Assembly (NCBI RefSeq): GCF_040706535.1
Contig: NZ_JAPDRJ010000001.1
Span: 558,001 to 622,000 of the forward strand
DNA from: Lentisalinibacter orientalis
GTDB taxonomy: Bacteria; Pseudomonadota; Gammaproteobacteria; Steroidobacterales; Woeseiaceae
Direction of reading: 5' to 3'
DNA length: 64,000 nt
Part shown: in pieces, positions 33,612 to 41,900 of the stretch
How positions within the stretch are numbered: position 1 is the stretch's first letter
Layout of the letters: the number at the start of each line of letters is the position of its first letter
Program-made: the position numbers and the translations under genes
The notes under the pieces: generated by a model
Databases searched by the model: none
Told to the model about the DNA's origin: nothing
The model's input: only the letters and a program-made list of their open reading frames with translations

Positions 33612-35636
33612 ATGTCTAATCCGTTGCTGGAAAACACGGAACTTCCGCCGTTCCCCGAGCTCGCGCCGTCGCAGGTGCTGCCGGCCGTCAGGAAGACGCT
33701 GGAGGAGAACCGGCGGCGCCTGCAGGAGCTGCTGGCCGACGAATCGCCCACGCCCGAGTCGCTGGTGGTGCCGCTGGAAGAGATGAGCCACCGGCTGTCG
33801 CGCCTGTGGTCGCCGGTGAGCCACCTGCACATGGTGACCGCCGATGCCGACTGGCGGGAGGCCTACGGCGAGGCGCTGCCGCTGCTGACCGAGTACGCCA
33901 CGGAGCTGGCCCAGAACGAGACCCTGCACCGGCGCTTCCGGGAGCTGGCGGAGCGCCTGCCGGCGGACGCGGATCCCGGCCTCGACAAGCTGCTGGAACA
34001 CGCGCTGCGCGACTTCCGGCTCGCCGGCGTCGGCCTCCCCGAGGACGACAAGCGGCGCTTCCGCGAGATCCGCCAGGCCATGGCGAAGGCGGCGACGCGC
34101 TTCGAGCAGAACCTGCAGGACTCCACCGACGCCTGGAGCCTGCACGTGGAGGACGAGGGGCGGCTGGCCGGCCTGCCCGCCGGCGCCCGTCAGCGCGCCC
34201 GCGCGGCGGCGGAGGCAGCCGGACTCGACGGCTGGAAGTTCAGCCTGGATCAGCCCACCTATCAGGCGGTGCTGACCCACGCCGACGACGAGGATCTGCG
34301 CCGCACCTATTACGAGGCCTGGGTCACGCGGGCCTCCGATACCGGCCCTCACGATCCGGCCCACGACAACGCGCCGCTCATCGAGGAGATCCTGGCCCTG
34401 CGCCACGAGGCCGCCGCCCTCACCGGCTTCGACAACTACGCCGAGTACTCGCTGGCCAGCAAGATGGCGCCGGGCGTGGACGCGGTGCTGGAGTTCCTCT
34501 CCGAGCTGGCCGAACGCAGCCTGCCGGCGGCGAAAGACGAGGTGGCCGCGGTGGAGGACTTCGCGGGCCGCACGATCCGGCCCTGGGACCTCGCCTACTA
34601 CTCCGAGAAGCTCAAACAGGAGCGCCACGCCATCTCCGACGAAGAGCTCCGTCGCTATCTGCCGGCGCCGAGGGTCATCGAAGGGCTGTTCCGCCTGGCC
34701 GGGGAGCTCTACGGGCTGGACATCGGCGTACGCGAGGGCGTCCCCGTCTGGCACGACAGCGTGCACTACTACGAGGTGCGCGACGCCGACGGCACGGCCG
34801 TGGGCGGCTTCTACGCCGACCTCTACGCCCGGGCGGGCAAGCGCGGCGGCGCCTGGATAGACGAGTGCGTCGTGCGCAAGGGCATCGGGGGCGAGAAGGC
34901 CGCGCCGGTGGGCTACCTGGTGTGCAACTTCACGCCGCCCCACGGCGACGAGCCCTCGCTGCTGACCCACAGCGACGTGGTCACCCTCTTCCACGAGTTC
35001 GGCCACATGCTGCACCACCTGCTCACCCGGGTGGACTACCCCAGCATCGCCGGCATCAACGGCGTGCCCTGGGACGCGGTGGAGCTGCCGAGCCAGTTCA
35101 TGGAGAACTTCGCCTGGCACTACGAGGTGCTGGCGCACGCCTCCGGACACGTCGACACCGGCGAGCCGCTGCCAGCGGAGATGTTCGAGCGCCTGCGCGG
35201 CAGCCGCAACTTCAATGCCGGGCTGCAGATGCTGCGCCAGCTCGAGTTCGCCCTGTTCGATTTCCGCCTGCACGCCGAGTACGACCCCGGGCATGGCTCC
35301 CGCGCGGCCGGGATCCTGGAGGAAGTCCGCGAGCGGGTGACGCTGGTGCGGCCGCCGGACTGGAACCGTTTCGCGAACGGGTTCGCGCACATCTTCGCCG
35401 GCGGCTACGCCGCGGGCTACTACAGCTACAAGTGGGCGGAGGTGCTGGCGGCGGACGCCTTCAGCGCCTTCGAGGAGGCGGGCATCTTCGACCGTGGCAC
35501 GGCGCAGAGCTTTCGCGCCAGCATCCTGGAGGTGGGCGGCAGCCGCGACATCATGGATGCCTTCGTCGAGTTCCGCGGCAGGGGCCCGAGCCTCGAGGCA
35601 CTGCTCGCGAGCAGCGGGATCAGCCGGGCAGCGTGA
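33612..35636 (+). CDS. prlC: Oligopeptidase A (M3 family zinc peptidase)
   Basis: A 674-residue cytoplasmic peptidase that degrades short peptides and cleaved signal peptides. The zinc motif HEFGHMLHH has ligands His461 and His465 with catalytic Glu462; the third ligand Glu lies in the following segment before AIAG-like NGVPWDAVELPS. Length and the N-terminal helical domain (LPPFPELAPSQVLPAVRKTL) match the family. The ATG at 33612 has no competing start nearby. The stop overlaps the GTG of the next gene (GTGA), so xth is translationally coupled. Confidence 0.95.
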   Translation: MSNPLLENTELPPFPELAPSQVLPAVRKTLEENRRRLQELLADESPTPESLVVPLEEMSHRLSRLWSPVSHLHMVTADADWREAYGEALPLLTEYATELAQNETLHRRFRELAERLPADADPGLDKLLEHALRDFRLAGVGLPEDDKRRFREIRQAMAKAATRFEQNLQDSTDAWSLHVEDEGRLAGLPAGARQRARAAAEAAGLDGWKFSLDQPTYQAVLTHADDEDLRRTYYEAWVTRASDTGPHDPAHDNAPLIEEILALRHEAAALTGFDNYAEYSLASKMAPGVDAVLEFLSELAERSLPAAKDEVAAVEDFAGRTIRPWDLAYYSEKLKQERHAISDEELRRYLPAPRVIEGLFRLAGELYGLDIGVREGVPVWHDSVHYYEVRDADGTAVGGFYADLYARAGKRGGAWIDECVVRKGIGGEKAAPVGYLVCNFTPPHGDEPSLLTHSDVVTLFHEFGHMLHHLLTRVDYPSIAGINGVPWDAVELPSQFMENFAWHYEVLAHASGHVDTGEPLPAEMFERLRGSRNFNAGLQMLRQLEFALFDFRLHAEYDPGHGSRAAGILEEVRERVTLVRPPDWNRFANGFAHIFAGGYAAGYYSYKWAEVLAADAFSAFEEAGIFDRGTAQSFRASILEVGGSRDIMDAFVEFRGRGPSLEALLASSGISRAA

Positions 35637-36400
35637 AGGTCGCCACCTGGAATGTGAACTCCCTGAAGGTGCGCCTGCCTCAGGTGCTCGCCTGGGTGGC
35701 GGAGGCGAAGCCCGACGTGCTGGCGCTGCAGGAGATCAAGCAGCCGGACGAAGACTTTCCGGCCGAGGCGCTGCAGGCGGCCGGCTACCACGGCATCTCC
35801 AACGGCCAGCGCACCTATAACGGGGTGGCCCTGCTCTCGCGCAAGCCGCCGTCCGATCCGGTCCGCGCGTTGCCCGGCTCCGAGGACCCGCAACGGCGGG
35901 TGCTGGCAGCGACGATCGGCGGCGTGCGCATCGTCAACCTCTACGTACCCAACGGGCAGGCGGTGGACTCGGACAAGTACCAGTACAAGCTGGAGTGGCT
36001 CGAGCGCCTGCGGGACTATCTCGCCGACGAGCTGAAGGCCCACGAGCGGCTGGTCGTGCTCGGCGACTTCAACATCGCCCCGGAGGACCGGGACGTGCAC
36101 GACCCGGAGCTCTGGCGCGGGCGGGTGCTGTTCAGCGAGCCCGAGCACGCCGCGCTCGCGCGCCTCACCGAACTCGGCCTGGTGGATCTGTTCCGCCAGT
36201 TCGACCAGCCGGAGGACGCTTTCAGCTGGTGGGACTACCGGGCGGCGGCGTTCCGTCGCAACCGGGGGCTGCGCATCGACCTCATACTCGGCAGTCACAC
36301 CATGGCCGAGCGCTGCGTCGCCAGCGCCGTGGACCCGGAGCCGCGCGGCTGGGAGCGGCCCTCGGATCATGCCCCCGTCTGGGCGGAGTTCGAGGAATGA
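35633..36400 (+). CDS. xth: Exodeoxyribonuclease III (AP endonuclease)
   Basis: A 255-residue Mg-dependent nuclease of the ExoIII/ExoA type that cuts at abasic sites. Motifs in order are ATWNVNSLKVRL, DVLALQEIKQPD (metal Glu), YNGVALLSRK, NLYVPNGQ, VVLGDFNIAPEDRDVHDP (Asp and Asn), FSWWDYRAAAFRRNRGLRID and SDHAPVWAEF (catalytic Asp-His). The GTG start overlaps the prlC stop. Confidence 0.94.
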   Translation: MKVATWNVNSLKVRLPQVLAWVAEAKPDVLALQEIKQPDEDFPAEALQAAGYHGISNGQRTYNGVALLSRKPPSDPVRALPGSEDPQRRVLAATIGGVRIVNLYVPNGQAVDSDKYQYKLEWLERLRDYLADELKAHERLVVLGDFNIAPEDRDVHDPELWRGRVLFSEPEHAALARLTELGLVDLFRQFDQPEDAFSWWDYRAAAFRRNRGLRIDLILGSHTMAERCVASAVDPEPRGWERPSDHAPVWAEFEE

Positions 36401-36512
36401 GGGCGCACACGATCTGCCGTCTTAGGTCAAACCGACCGCTTGCGGCCGGGGGCGGCGTGTATGCTGCACTCACAAGACACGATGGTCCGCTTCCGCGGAC
36501 GGGGGGAGACTC

Positions 36513-37625
36513 GTGAATCCGGATGCCGGGACTCACGGTCGGACTCTGCAGGCGGGCCGCAGCGCGGGGGGCGCCGACGGCGCCGAGAAGTACAAGAAGA
36601 TGCTGCAGGACCGGCGCAACGACTTCGACGTCACCAATACGGTGCAGGTGAGCAACCCCGCCGCCGTGCGCGACGCCGTGCGGGAACTGCTCGAGCAGAC
36701 CTACCCGGACGCCGGCTTCGACAAGATCTGGCTGGCGTTCTACGACTTCGAGCGACTGTTCACCGGCCGCATGCCCGGGTACCTCGGCTGCGACACCAGC
36801 TATCACGACATCCAGCACACCCTGGACATGACCCTGGCGATGGCGCGCCTCGTCGCGGGCTACGAAGCGGCGCGCAACGTCGGCGAGGGCCTCGGCCCCG
36901 AGCGGGCGTTACTCGGCATCATCACGTCCCTGTTCCACGACGCCGGCTACATCCGCCACGAACTGCGCGACCGGGAATACCGCAACGGCGCCGAGTTCAC
37001 GCTCTACCACGTCAGCCGTAGCGCCGACTTCCTGCGCCGCTATCTGCCCGGCATCGGGCTCGACCACCTGGCGCCGGCCGCGAGCAAGCTGGTGCACTTC
37101 ACCGGCTACGAGATCGCGCCGGATGCGATCGAGATGGAGGATCCGAAGGACACCCTGCTCGGTCACCTCCTCGGCACCGCCGACCTGGTCGCCCAGATGG
37201 CCGACCGCTGCTACCTGGAGAAATGCCGCGACCGCCTGTACAGCGAGTTCGTCGTCGGCGGCGTGGCCATCGAGAACGCACGGCCCGGCGAGTTCATGGT
37301 GCGCTACGAGTCCGGCGAAGACCTGCTGCGGCAGACGCCGGGGTTCTTCGAGTATGCGGCGCTGCCCCGGCTGGAGAACACCTTCGGCAGCGTGTACCGC
37401 TATCTCGAGGCGCTGTTCGAAGGCCAGAACCCCTACATGCTCGCCATCGAGGCGAACTTCACCTTCCTCGGACACATCCTGGAGTCTGGCCACTGGCAGC
37501 TGCTGCGGCGCAAGCCGCCCGCCTTCGTCGGCGAGCAGTCCAGCCTGCGCACCATGCGCGAGATGGTGGAGGAGACCGGGACGCGTCTCGCCCGCATACG
37601 GCTGGACAACACGGCCACCGGCTGA
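36513..37625 (+). CDS. HD-domain phosphohydrolase-like protein
   Basis: A 370-residue soluble protein with a GTG start. The HD site is visible as CDTSYHDIQHTLDM (about 92-105) and LFHDAGYIRHE (about 142-152), the spacing of metal-dependent phosphohydrolases of the HD superfamily such as cyclic-nucleotide phosphodiesterases. The C-terminal half has no domain I recognise. Homologues occur as single genes in gammaproteobacteria without an assigned substrate. There is no HD-GYP tail, so c-di-GMP hydrolysis is not supported. It is convergent with yaaA. Confidence 0.8.
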   Translation: MNPDAGTHGRTLQAGRSAGGADGAEKYKKMLQDRRNDFDVTNTVQVSNPAAVRDAVRELLEQTYPDAGFDKIWLAFYDFERLFTGRMPGYLGCDTSYHDIQHTLDMTLAMARLVAGYEAARNVGEGLGPERALLGIITSLFHDAGYIRHELRDREYRNGAEFTLYHVSRSADFLRRYLPGIGLDHLAPAASKLVHFTGYEIAPDAIEMEDPKDTLLGHLLGTADLVAQMADRCYLEKCRDRLYSEFVVGGVAIENARPGEFMVRYESGEDLLRQTPGFFEYAALPRLENTFGSVYRYLEALFEGQNPYMLAIEANFTFLGHILESGHWQLLRRKPPAFVGEQSSLRTMREMVEETGTRLARIRLDNTATG

Positions 37626-37680
37626 CGCAGCGGCGTCACTCCCGCCGGGCACCATGGCCGGGCGGCGGCGCGGGGGTGGG

Positions 37681-38457
37681 TCAGTTCTTCGCGCGCAGGA
37701 ACACCGGCCGGTCCGGCTCGGACTCCGCTTCGCTGTAGCGGTAGCCTTCCTCCGCGAAGTCCTTCAGGCCCTTCAGCGTGTCGACCCGCTCGCGGATGAT
37801 CCAGGCGGCCATCATGCCCCGCGCCCGCTTGGCGAAGAAACTCAGCACCCGGTAGTCGCCGCTCTTGGCGCGGTCCTTGAACACCGGCGTCACGATGCGC
37901 CCGTCCAGCAGTTCCTCGTTCACCGCGCCGAAGTACTCGTTGGAGGCCAGATTCACCAGCGCCTTCGGCTTCTGCCCGGCCAGCTCCTCGTTCAGCGCGC
38001 GGGTGATGCGGTCGCTCCAGAAGGCGTAGAGGTCCTTGCCCGCCTCGTTGGCGAGCGAGGTACCCATCTCCAGCCGGTAGGGCTGCATGAGGTCGAGCGG
38101 GCGCAGCACGCCGTACAGCCCGGACAGGATGCGCAGATGATCCTGGGCGTAGTTCAGGTCGCGGGCCTCGAAGCGCTCCGCCTGCAGGCCCTGGTACACG
38201 TCGCCCTTGAACGCGAGCAGCGCGGGGTGCGCGTTCTTCGCATCGGCCCGGTCGGAGAAATCCCGGTAGCGCTGCACGTTGAGTTTCGTGAGCTTCGGCG
38301 ACAGGCTCATCAGCGAGGCGATCTCCTTCTCGGACTTGCCGCGCAGAATCTCCACCAGCTTGCGCGCCTCGCTCTGGAAGCGGGGCTTCGTGTGCTTGTC
38401 CGTCGCCAGCGGCGATTCGAAATCCAGGGTCTTGGCGGGAGAGAGGACGATGATCAT
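37681..38457 (-). CDS. yaaA: Peroxide stress protein YaaA (UPF0246)
   Basis: A 258-residue protein starting IIVLSPAKTLDF, with LMSLSPKLTKLN, PALLAFKGDVYQGL, ILSGLYGVLRPLDLMQPYRLEMG and FFAKRARGMMAAWIIRERV. YaaA of E. coli is under OxyR and lowers free iron during peroxide stress; it is a DNA-binding protein that acts in the cytoplasm. No OxyR site could be read confidently in the 170 bases upstream. It stands alone as a transcription unit. Confidence 0.94.
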   Translation of the reverse strand: MIIVLSPAKTLDFESPLATDKHTKPRFQSEARKLVEILRGKSEKEIASLMSLSPKLTKLNVQRYRDFSDRADAKNAHPALLAFKGDVYQGLQAERFEARDLNYAQDHLRILSGLYGVLRPLDLMQPYRLEMGTSLANEAGKDLYAFWSDRITRALNEELAGQKPKALVNLASNEYFGAVNEELLDGRIVTPVFKDRAKSGDYRVLSFFAKRARGMMAAWIIRERVDTLKGLKDFAEEGYRYSEAESEPDRPVFLRAKN

Positions 38458-38627
38458 GTCGGTCTACCGGTGTTGGTCGGGTGGTGGCGGCCGCCGTCGG
38501 ACGCCGGGCGAGCGCTCATCCTAGTGAAACCGCGCCCTTTGTAAAGACGCTGCACAGGTGCTGTCGCAGCCCCTTGCCGCCTGCCGCTACTCAGTGCGGC
38601 CCGTCGCTGCCCGTTGCGCGCTGCCGA

Positions 38628-38927
38628 TCAGCGCCGCCGGCAGCCCCAGGCCACCACCTGGTCGCCGACGGTGACGGATGCCTCGCCGTCGCGTATCCAG
38701 AGCAGGACGTCGCCGTCGCGCCAGCGGCGGCCGTCGTCTGTCTCCACCGATGCCAGGGTGTAGCGGCGGCCGTCGAACTCCACACCCGCCAAATCATCGC
38801 CGATCTCCACGCGCAGGAGCCCGCCCCGCTCGCAGTCATAGCTCCGGGTATCGACGGGTGCGCCGGCGCAGCCGGTGCCGGCGAGCGCAAGAGCCGCCAG
38901 GCAGGCGGCAGGCAGGCTCGCGCTCAG
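38628..38927 (-). CDS. MliC-like lysozyme-inhibitor lipoprotein, small
   Basis: A 99-residue protein is read if a CTG at 38925-38927 is used as start; it overlaps the stop of the RRM gene (CTGA). It has a full lipoprotein leader with lipobox AGTGC. A small domain follows containing SYDCERGGLLRVEIGDD, VEFDGRRYTLASVETDDG and DGDVLLWIRDGEASVTVG and ending WGCRR. The two cysteines, the FDGRRYTL strand and the final Cys match the MliC fold that inhibits c-type lysozyme at the outer membrane. ATG-, GTG- or TTG-led readings lose the leader (the first GTG is at 38810), so automatic callers may shorten or miss it. Start codon and function are inferred. Confidence 0.6.
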   Translation of the reverse strand: MSASLPAACLAALALAGTGCAGAPVDTRSYDCERGGLLRVEIGDDLAGVEFDGRRYTLASVETDDGRRWRDGDVLLWIRDGEASVTVGDQVVAWGCRRR

Positions 38928-39187
38928 CCGCGGAATGGGCGGTCCTGGCGCGGCCGGGCCTCGCTGACCCGCGCCGGCCGGCCATTCAGGTCCTGGCCGT
39001 TCATCACCCGGATCGCTTCCTCGGCTTCTTTCGCATCGTCCATCTCGACGAAGCCGAAACCCTTGGAGCGACCCGTCTCGCGGTCCATGATGACCTTGGC
39101 TGACTTCACGTCGCCGAAGGCGGCGAAGGCCTCCCGCAGTTCGTCATCCGTAATGCTGTAAGGGAGGTTACCCACGTAGATGTTCAT
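38924..39187 (-). CDS. RNA-binding protein with single RRM
   Basis: An 87-residue protein consisting of one RRM: RNP2 is IYVGNLPYS and RNP1 is KGFGFVEM, followed by a basic tail (RPARVSEARPRQDRP). Such stand-alone RRM proteins are common in proteobacteria and are often cold- or stress-regulated; the RNA targets are unknown. The ATG at 39185-39187 gives the usual start NIYVGN; an ATG four codons upstream is less likely. The stop overlaps the CTG of the MliC-like gene. Confidence 0.93.
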   Translation of the reverse strand: MNIYVGNLPYSITDDELREAFAAFGDVKSAKVIMDRETGRSKGFGFVEMDDAKEAEEAIRVMNGQDLNGRPARVSEARPRQDRPFRG

Positions 39188-39391
39188 CACACCGTCCACA
39201 CACCGCCGTTCTCAACACGCTGACATCAGCCGGATCAACGGCGTGGGACCTCGGCCGGATGACCCCGGGCGTACCGGGCACGGGCCGGCTGTCAGTGATG
39301 ATCCGCCCCGCCGCGGTCAATAGTATCCGGCGCCGGGGGACGACTCAAACCCGCGAAAACGCCTGTTACGGTGCGGTAACGGCCGCTGGCG

Positions 39392-39712
39392 TCAGGCGAT
39401 GCGCACCGCCGTGCCGCTGACGCTCACCATCAGCATGCCGTTGGATTCGCCGAGCACCTCGTAGTCGATGTCCACGCCGATGACGGCGTTGGCACCTTTC
39501 TCCCGTGCGGCGGCCTCGAGCTCTTCGAAGGCCACTTCGCGGGCCTTGCGCAACTCCTTCTCGTAGGAGGCGGAGCGGCCGCCGACAATGTCGCGCAGCC
39601 CGGCGAACAGGTCGCGGAACAGGTTGGCGCCGAGGATCGCCTCGCCGGTCACGACGCCCAGATAGTCGCGGATCTTCTGCCCCTCCAGCGTGGGGGTGGT
39701 GGTCACGATCAT
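39392..39712 (-). CDS. YbjQ family protein (UPF0145, heavy-metal-binding domain)
   Basis: A 106-residue protein with the full UPF0145 pattern: TTPTLEGQKIRDYLGVVTGE, ANLFRDLFAGLRDIVGGRS, ARE-x-AFEELEAAAREKGANAVIGVDIDYE and a final strand pair. The family assembles as a small oligomer; a metal role is proposed from sequence but not proven. The start follows the GGCT gene by two bases, so the two form an operon. Confidence 0.93.
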   Translation of the reverse strand: MIVTTTPTLEGQKIRDYLGVVTGEAILGANLFRDLFAGLRDIVGGRSASYEKELRKAREVAFEELEAAAREKGANAVIGVDIDYEVLGESNGMLMVSVSGTAVRIA

Positions 39713-39714
39713 GG

Positions 39715-40293
39715 TCACTCCTTGTCGGTGGCGGGATGGTCGGTCGCGGGGCAGTCGGTCGCAGGGTCGCCGGCAGCCTCGGCCATGGCCCTGCGCATGG
39801 CGGCCAGGATGTCCTCGTGCTCGCGCTGCCGGGCGTCGTCCGGATCCTCGACGACGGGCACCGCCGCGATGCCCTCGACATAGGCCTGCGGGAAGCCGTG
39901 GAAGCGGGCGCCGTGCAGCACCAGGTCCCGGTACCAGCGGAACGGCACCAGCGAGCCGTCCTGGAACTCGGTGTCGGCCTTGTAGGTGTGCACCTCGCCG
40001 AGGCCGGGCAGCGACAGCACGTGGGCATGATAGCCCCGGTTCAGCCCCTCGATGCGGTCCAGGGCGGGTTTCTCCTCGAGAGACAGCTCGAAGATGGCCG
40101 CATGGACGAGGTCCCTGCCGTCGTCCGTCGCGGCAATCGTGGCCTTGGCCGAACCGTCGAAGCCCCGCTTGTCGAAGCTCAGCCGCCAGCCGGTCAGCTC
40201 CCGGGTGGTCAGCAGCACCGCCGAGGGCGTCCGTCGCCGCAGGCGCTCGGGATGCAGATTCGAGCCGTAGGCGAGATATCGGATGGTAGCCAT
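39715..40293 (-). CDS. Gamma-glutamylcyclotransferase-like protein
   Basis: A 192-residue protein of the GGCT/BtrG-like fold. The substrate loop YLAYGSNLHPERL lies at 6-18, and the likely catalytic Glu is in HAAIFELSLEEKPALDRIEG. Enzymes of this fold release 5-oxoproline from gamma-glutamyl amines or dipeptides; the substrate here is not known. The tail contains three copies of an ATD-rich unit (PATDCPATDHPATDK), which looks like a recent slippage product outside the domain. It leads the YbjQ operon. Confidence 0.86.
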   Translation of the reverse strand: MATIRYLAYGSNLHPERLRRRTPSAVLLTTRELTGWRLSFDKRGFDGSAKATIAATDDGRDLVHAAIFELSLEEKPALDRIEGLNRGYHAHVLSLPGLGEVHTYKADTEFQDGSLVPFRWYRDLVLHGARFHGFPQAYVEGIAAVPVVEDPDDARQREHEDILAAMRRAMAEAAGDPATDCPATDHPATDKE

Positions 40294-40362
40294 GGCCGTC
40301 GATTCTCTCCGGCGCCCTTCGGCCCATCAAGTCGGCCAGCCGGGCAAGGTGCAGGCAAGCGC

Positions 40363-40391
40363 TTGCGCGGCCGGGCTGCAGTCAGTACACT
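40363..40391 (+). promoter_or_regulatory. Sigma-70 promoter upstream of the Fur box
   Basis: TTGCGC (40363-40368) and TACACT (40386-40391) are spaced by 17 bases. The start site would fall at about 40398-40400, inside the Fur box that follows, which suits repression. Confidence 0.55.
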
Positions 40392-40397
40392 CGTTAT

Positions 40398-40412
40398 TGA
40401 GAATAATTCTCA
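40398..40412. promoter_or_regulatory. Fur box (TGAGAAT-A-ATTCTCA)
   Basis: A perfect 7-1-7 inverted repeat that differs from the Fur consensus TGATAAT-N-ATTATCA by one symmetric base in each arm. It lies 24 bases before the ATG of a small cysteine protein and overlaps the predicted start site, which implies repression by iron-loaded Fur. Confidence 0.75.
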
Positions 40413-40435
40413 TTTACATGCCGGGAGAGGACGAC

Positions 40436-40768
40436 ATGATGACAGACACCGCTGACCGACCCGCTCCCCGGGACCTCCGGGGCACTGCGCCGACCGCCGA
40501 GGCTGGCCGGGAGGCCCGTTACCGTCTCAGCATCGCCCGCGTGCCCGGCGGTGCTGCCGCCCTCGAGGTCCACGACAACGAGCGCGGCTGCCCGCTGCTG
40601 GGCTGGCAGGGCGACGTGGCGCGGCAGATGCTTGATTCCGGCATCCTGCCGGCGGACTATTGCCGCGGGGGCTGCCACGGCTGCGACAAGTCGCTGGTGC
40701 AGCGGTTGATCATGGCCGGCGCCGCGGCGGAGATGCGCATCCGGGCAGTCGAAGACGCCACACACTGA
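40436..40768 (+). CDS. Small Fur-controlled protein with CxxxCxxC motif, function unknown
   Basis: A 110-residue soluble protein. The first 28 residues are Pro/Ala/Arg-rich and probably disordered. A strand region YRLSIARVPGGAAALEVHD and Cys52 (RGCPLLGW) are followed by DYCRGGCHGCDKSLVQRL with Cys76, Cys80 and Cys83. The C-x3-C-x2-C spacing could hold a metal or an iron-sulfur cluster. I do not recognise the family. The start ATG at 40436 (next codon also ATG) has GGGAGAGGA in front. With a promoter and a Fur box directly upstream, it should be made under iron limitation. It precedes the Crp/Fnr gene by 36 bases. Confidence 0.75.
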   Translation: MMTDTADRPAPRDLRGTAPTAEAGREARYRLSIARVPGGAAALEVHDNERGCPLLGWQGDVARQMLDSGILPADYCRGGCHGCDKSLVQRLIMAGAAAEMRIRAVEDATH

Positions 40769-40804
40769 CTCGCATGACGCCGGCCGGCCCGGCGGCGGGG
40801 TTCC

Positions 40805-41485
40805 ATGCAAGCGACCGTTGCCGAGGCATTACAGCGGATACCGGGTCTGGCCGGGCTCGGAGACCGTGACGCACAGACGCTGTTCGGTGCCGCCGCCGTT
40901 CTGCGCCTCGATGCGGGCGATACCGTGTTCCATGCCGGCGCCGAGTGCCGGCATTTCCTCATCATCACGCAGGGCTCGGTCCGGGTCACGCTGAACGCGC
41001 TGTCCGGCCGATCCGTCACCCTGTATCGCCTGGAGCCCGGCGACACCTGCGTGCTCACCACCTCCTGCCTGATGAGCAGCCGCCGTTACCCCGCCGAGGC
41101 GCACACCGAGACGCCGGTGACGGCACTGGCTATGGCGCGTTCGACCTTCGACCGGGGCCTCGAGGAATCGGCGCCATTCCGCCGTTTCGTGCTGGACAGC
41201 TTCTCGCGGCGCCTCGCCGGCGTGATCGAGCGCATGGAGGCCGTCGCGCTGACGCCCGTCGAGGCGCGGCTGGCCGCCCTCCTGCTGGCCCTGGATCCCG
41301 GCGACGGCCAGGTGAGCATCACCCACCAGCGCCTTGCGGAGGAACTCGGCACGGCCCGTGAGGTGATCTCCCGCCACCTGAAACGCCTCGAAGGTGCGGC
41401 GCTCCTCACCCTCGGCCGCGGCGTGGTCACGCTCTCCGATCAAGCCGGGCTCCGTGCCATAGCGAACGAGCAGCCCCGCGGCTGA
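40805..41485 (+). CDS. Crp/Fnr family transcriptional regulator
   Basis: A 226-residue regulator. The cyclic-nucleotide-type beta-roll spans about 10-125 (RLDAGDTVFHAGAECRHFLII, TLYRLEPGDTCVLTTSCLM), then a long dimer helix and a winged helix with recognition segment LAEELGTAREVISRHLKRLE. Three cysteines (48, 82, 88) lie in the sensor domain, but the FNR N-terminal Cys cluster is missing. Ligand or redox sensing is possible, and cysteine-based sensing is an inference. The next gene is a DUF2892 membrane protein; this pair is frequent in proteobacteria. A 5-3-5 palindrome between them is a candidate binding site. Confidence 0.93.
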   Translation: MQATVAEALQRIPGLAGLGDRDAQTLFGAAAVLRLDAGDTVFHAGAECRHFLIITQGSVRVTLNALSGRSVTLYRLEPGDTCVLTTSCLMSSRRYPAEAHTETPVTALAMARSTFDRGLEESAPFRRFVLDSFSRRLAGVIERMEAVALTPVEARLAALLLALDPGDGQVSITHQRLAEELGTAREVISRHLKRLEGAALLTLGRGVVTLSDQAGLRAIANEQPRG

Positions 41486-41535
41486 TCCCGGCGCCGCTCC
41501 AGTCGCCGTCCTCTGCCGCCCCTCTGCCGCCCTCT

Positions 41536-41548
41536 GTGACGAAGTCAC
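41536..41548. promoter_or_regulatory. Palindrome GTGAC-GAA-GTCAC, candidate Crp/Fnr-type operator
   Basis: With flanks it reads TGTGACGAAGTCACT, close to a CRP-type half-site pair (TGTGA...TCAC) with a spacer one base short. It lies 67 bases before the DUF2892 gene and 50 bases after the regulator gene. Confidence 0.5.
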
Positions 41549-41614
41549 TGAGCGCGACGCCCGCGCGGAGCACACTGTGCCCGTGACATCGCAAACCCCT
41601 CAAGGAGGCTCGTC

Positions 41615-41806
41615 ATGGCATTCCGTAACGAAGGCACCGTCGACCGGGGCGTCCGCGTGACGGCGGGGCTGGTACTGCTCAGCCTGGTATTCATCGGACC
41701 GCAGACCCCGTGGGGCTGGATCGGGCTCGTCCCGCTGGCCACCGGCCTCATCGGCTGGTGCCCGGCCTACTCCCTGTTCGGCATCCGGACCTGCAAGACC
41801 GAGTAG
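41615..41806 (+). CDS. DUF2892 inner-membrane protein (YgaP membrane-domain-like)
   Basis: A 63-residue protein with two short hydrophobic helices (VTAGLVLLSLVFIG and WIGLVPLATGLIGWCPAYSLFG) and two cysteines in GWCPAYSLFGIRTCK. The same domain forms the membrane part of the rhodanese YgaP. AGGAGG lies in front of the ATG. Stand-alone copies usually follow a Crp/Fnr regulator, as here, and have been linked to sulfur handling; that role is inference. Confidence 0.9.
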   Translation: MAFRNEGTVDRGVRVTAGLVLLSLVFIGPQTPWGWIGLVPLATGLIGWCPAYSLFGIRTCKTE

Positions 41807-41900
41807 TACCGGGATTCGGCGGCGGTAATTTAGCCGCGGCGCGCCATAGCCGGTAGACTAGCGCCCTGTCATACAACGCACAGAACAGGGGAATCCGGCT

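Noticed and set aside
40436..40768. Radical SAM enzyme because of CxxxCxxC
   Set aside because: The protein has 110 residues and lacks the barrel; the motif sits near the C-terminus.
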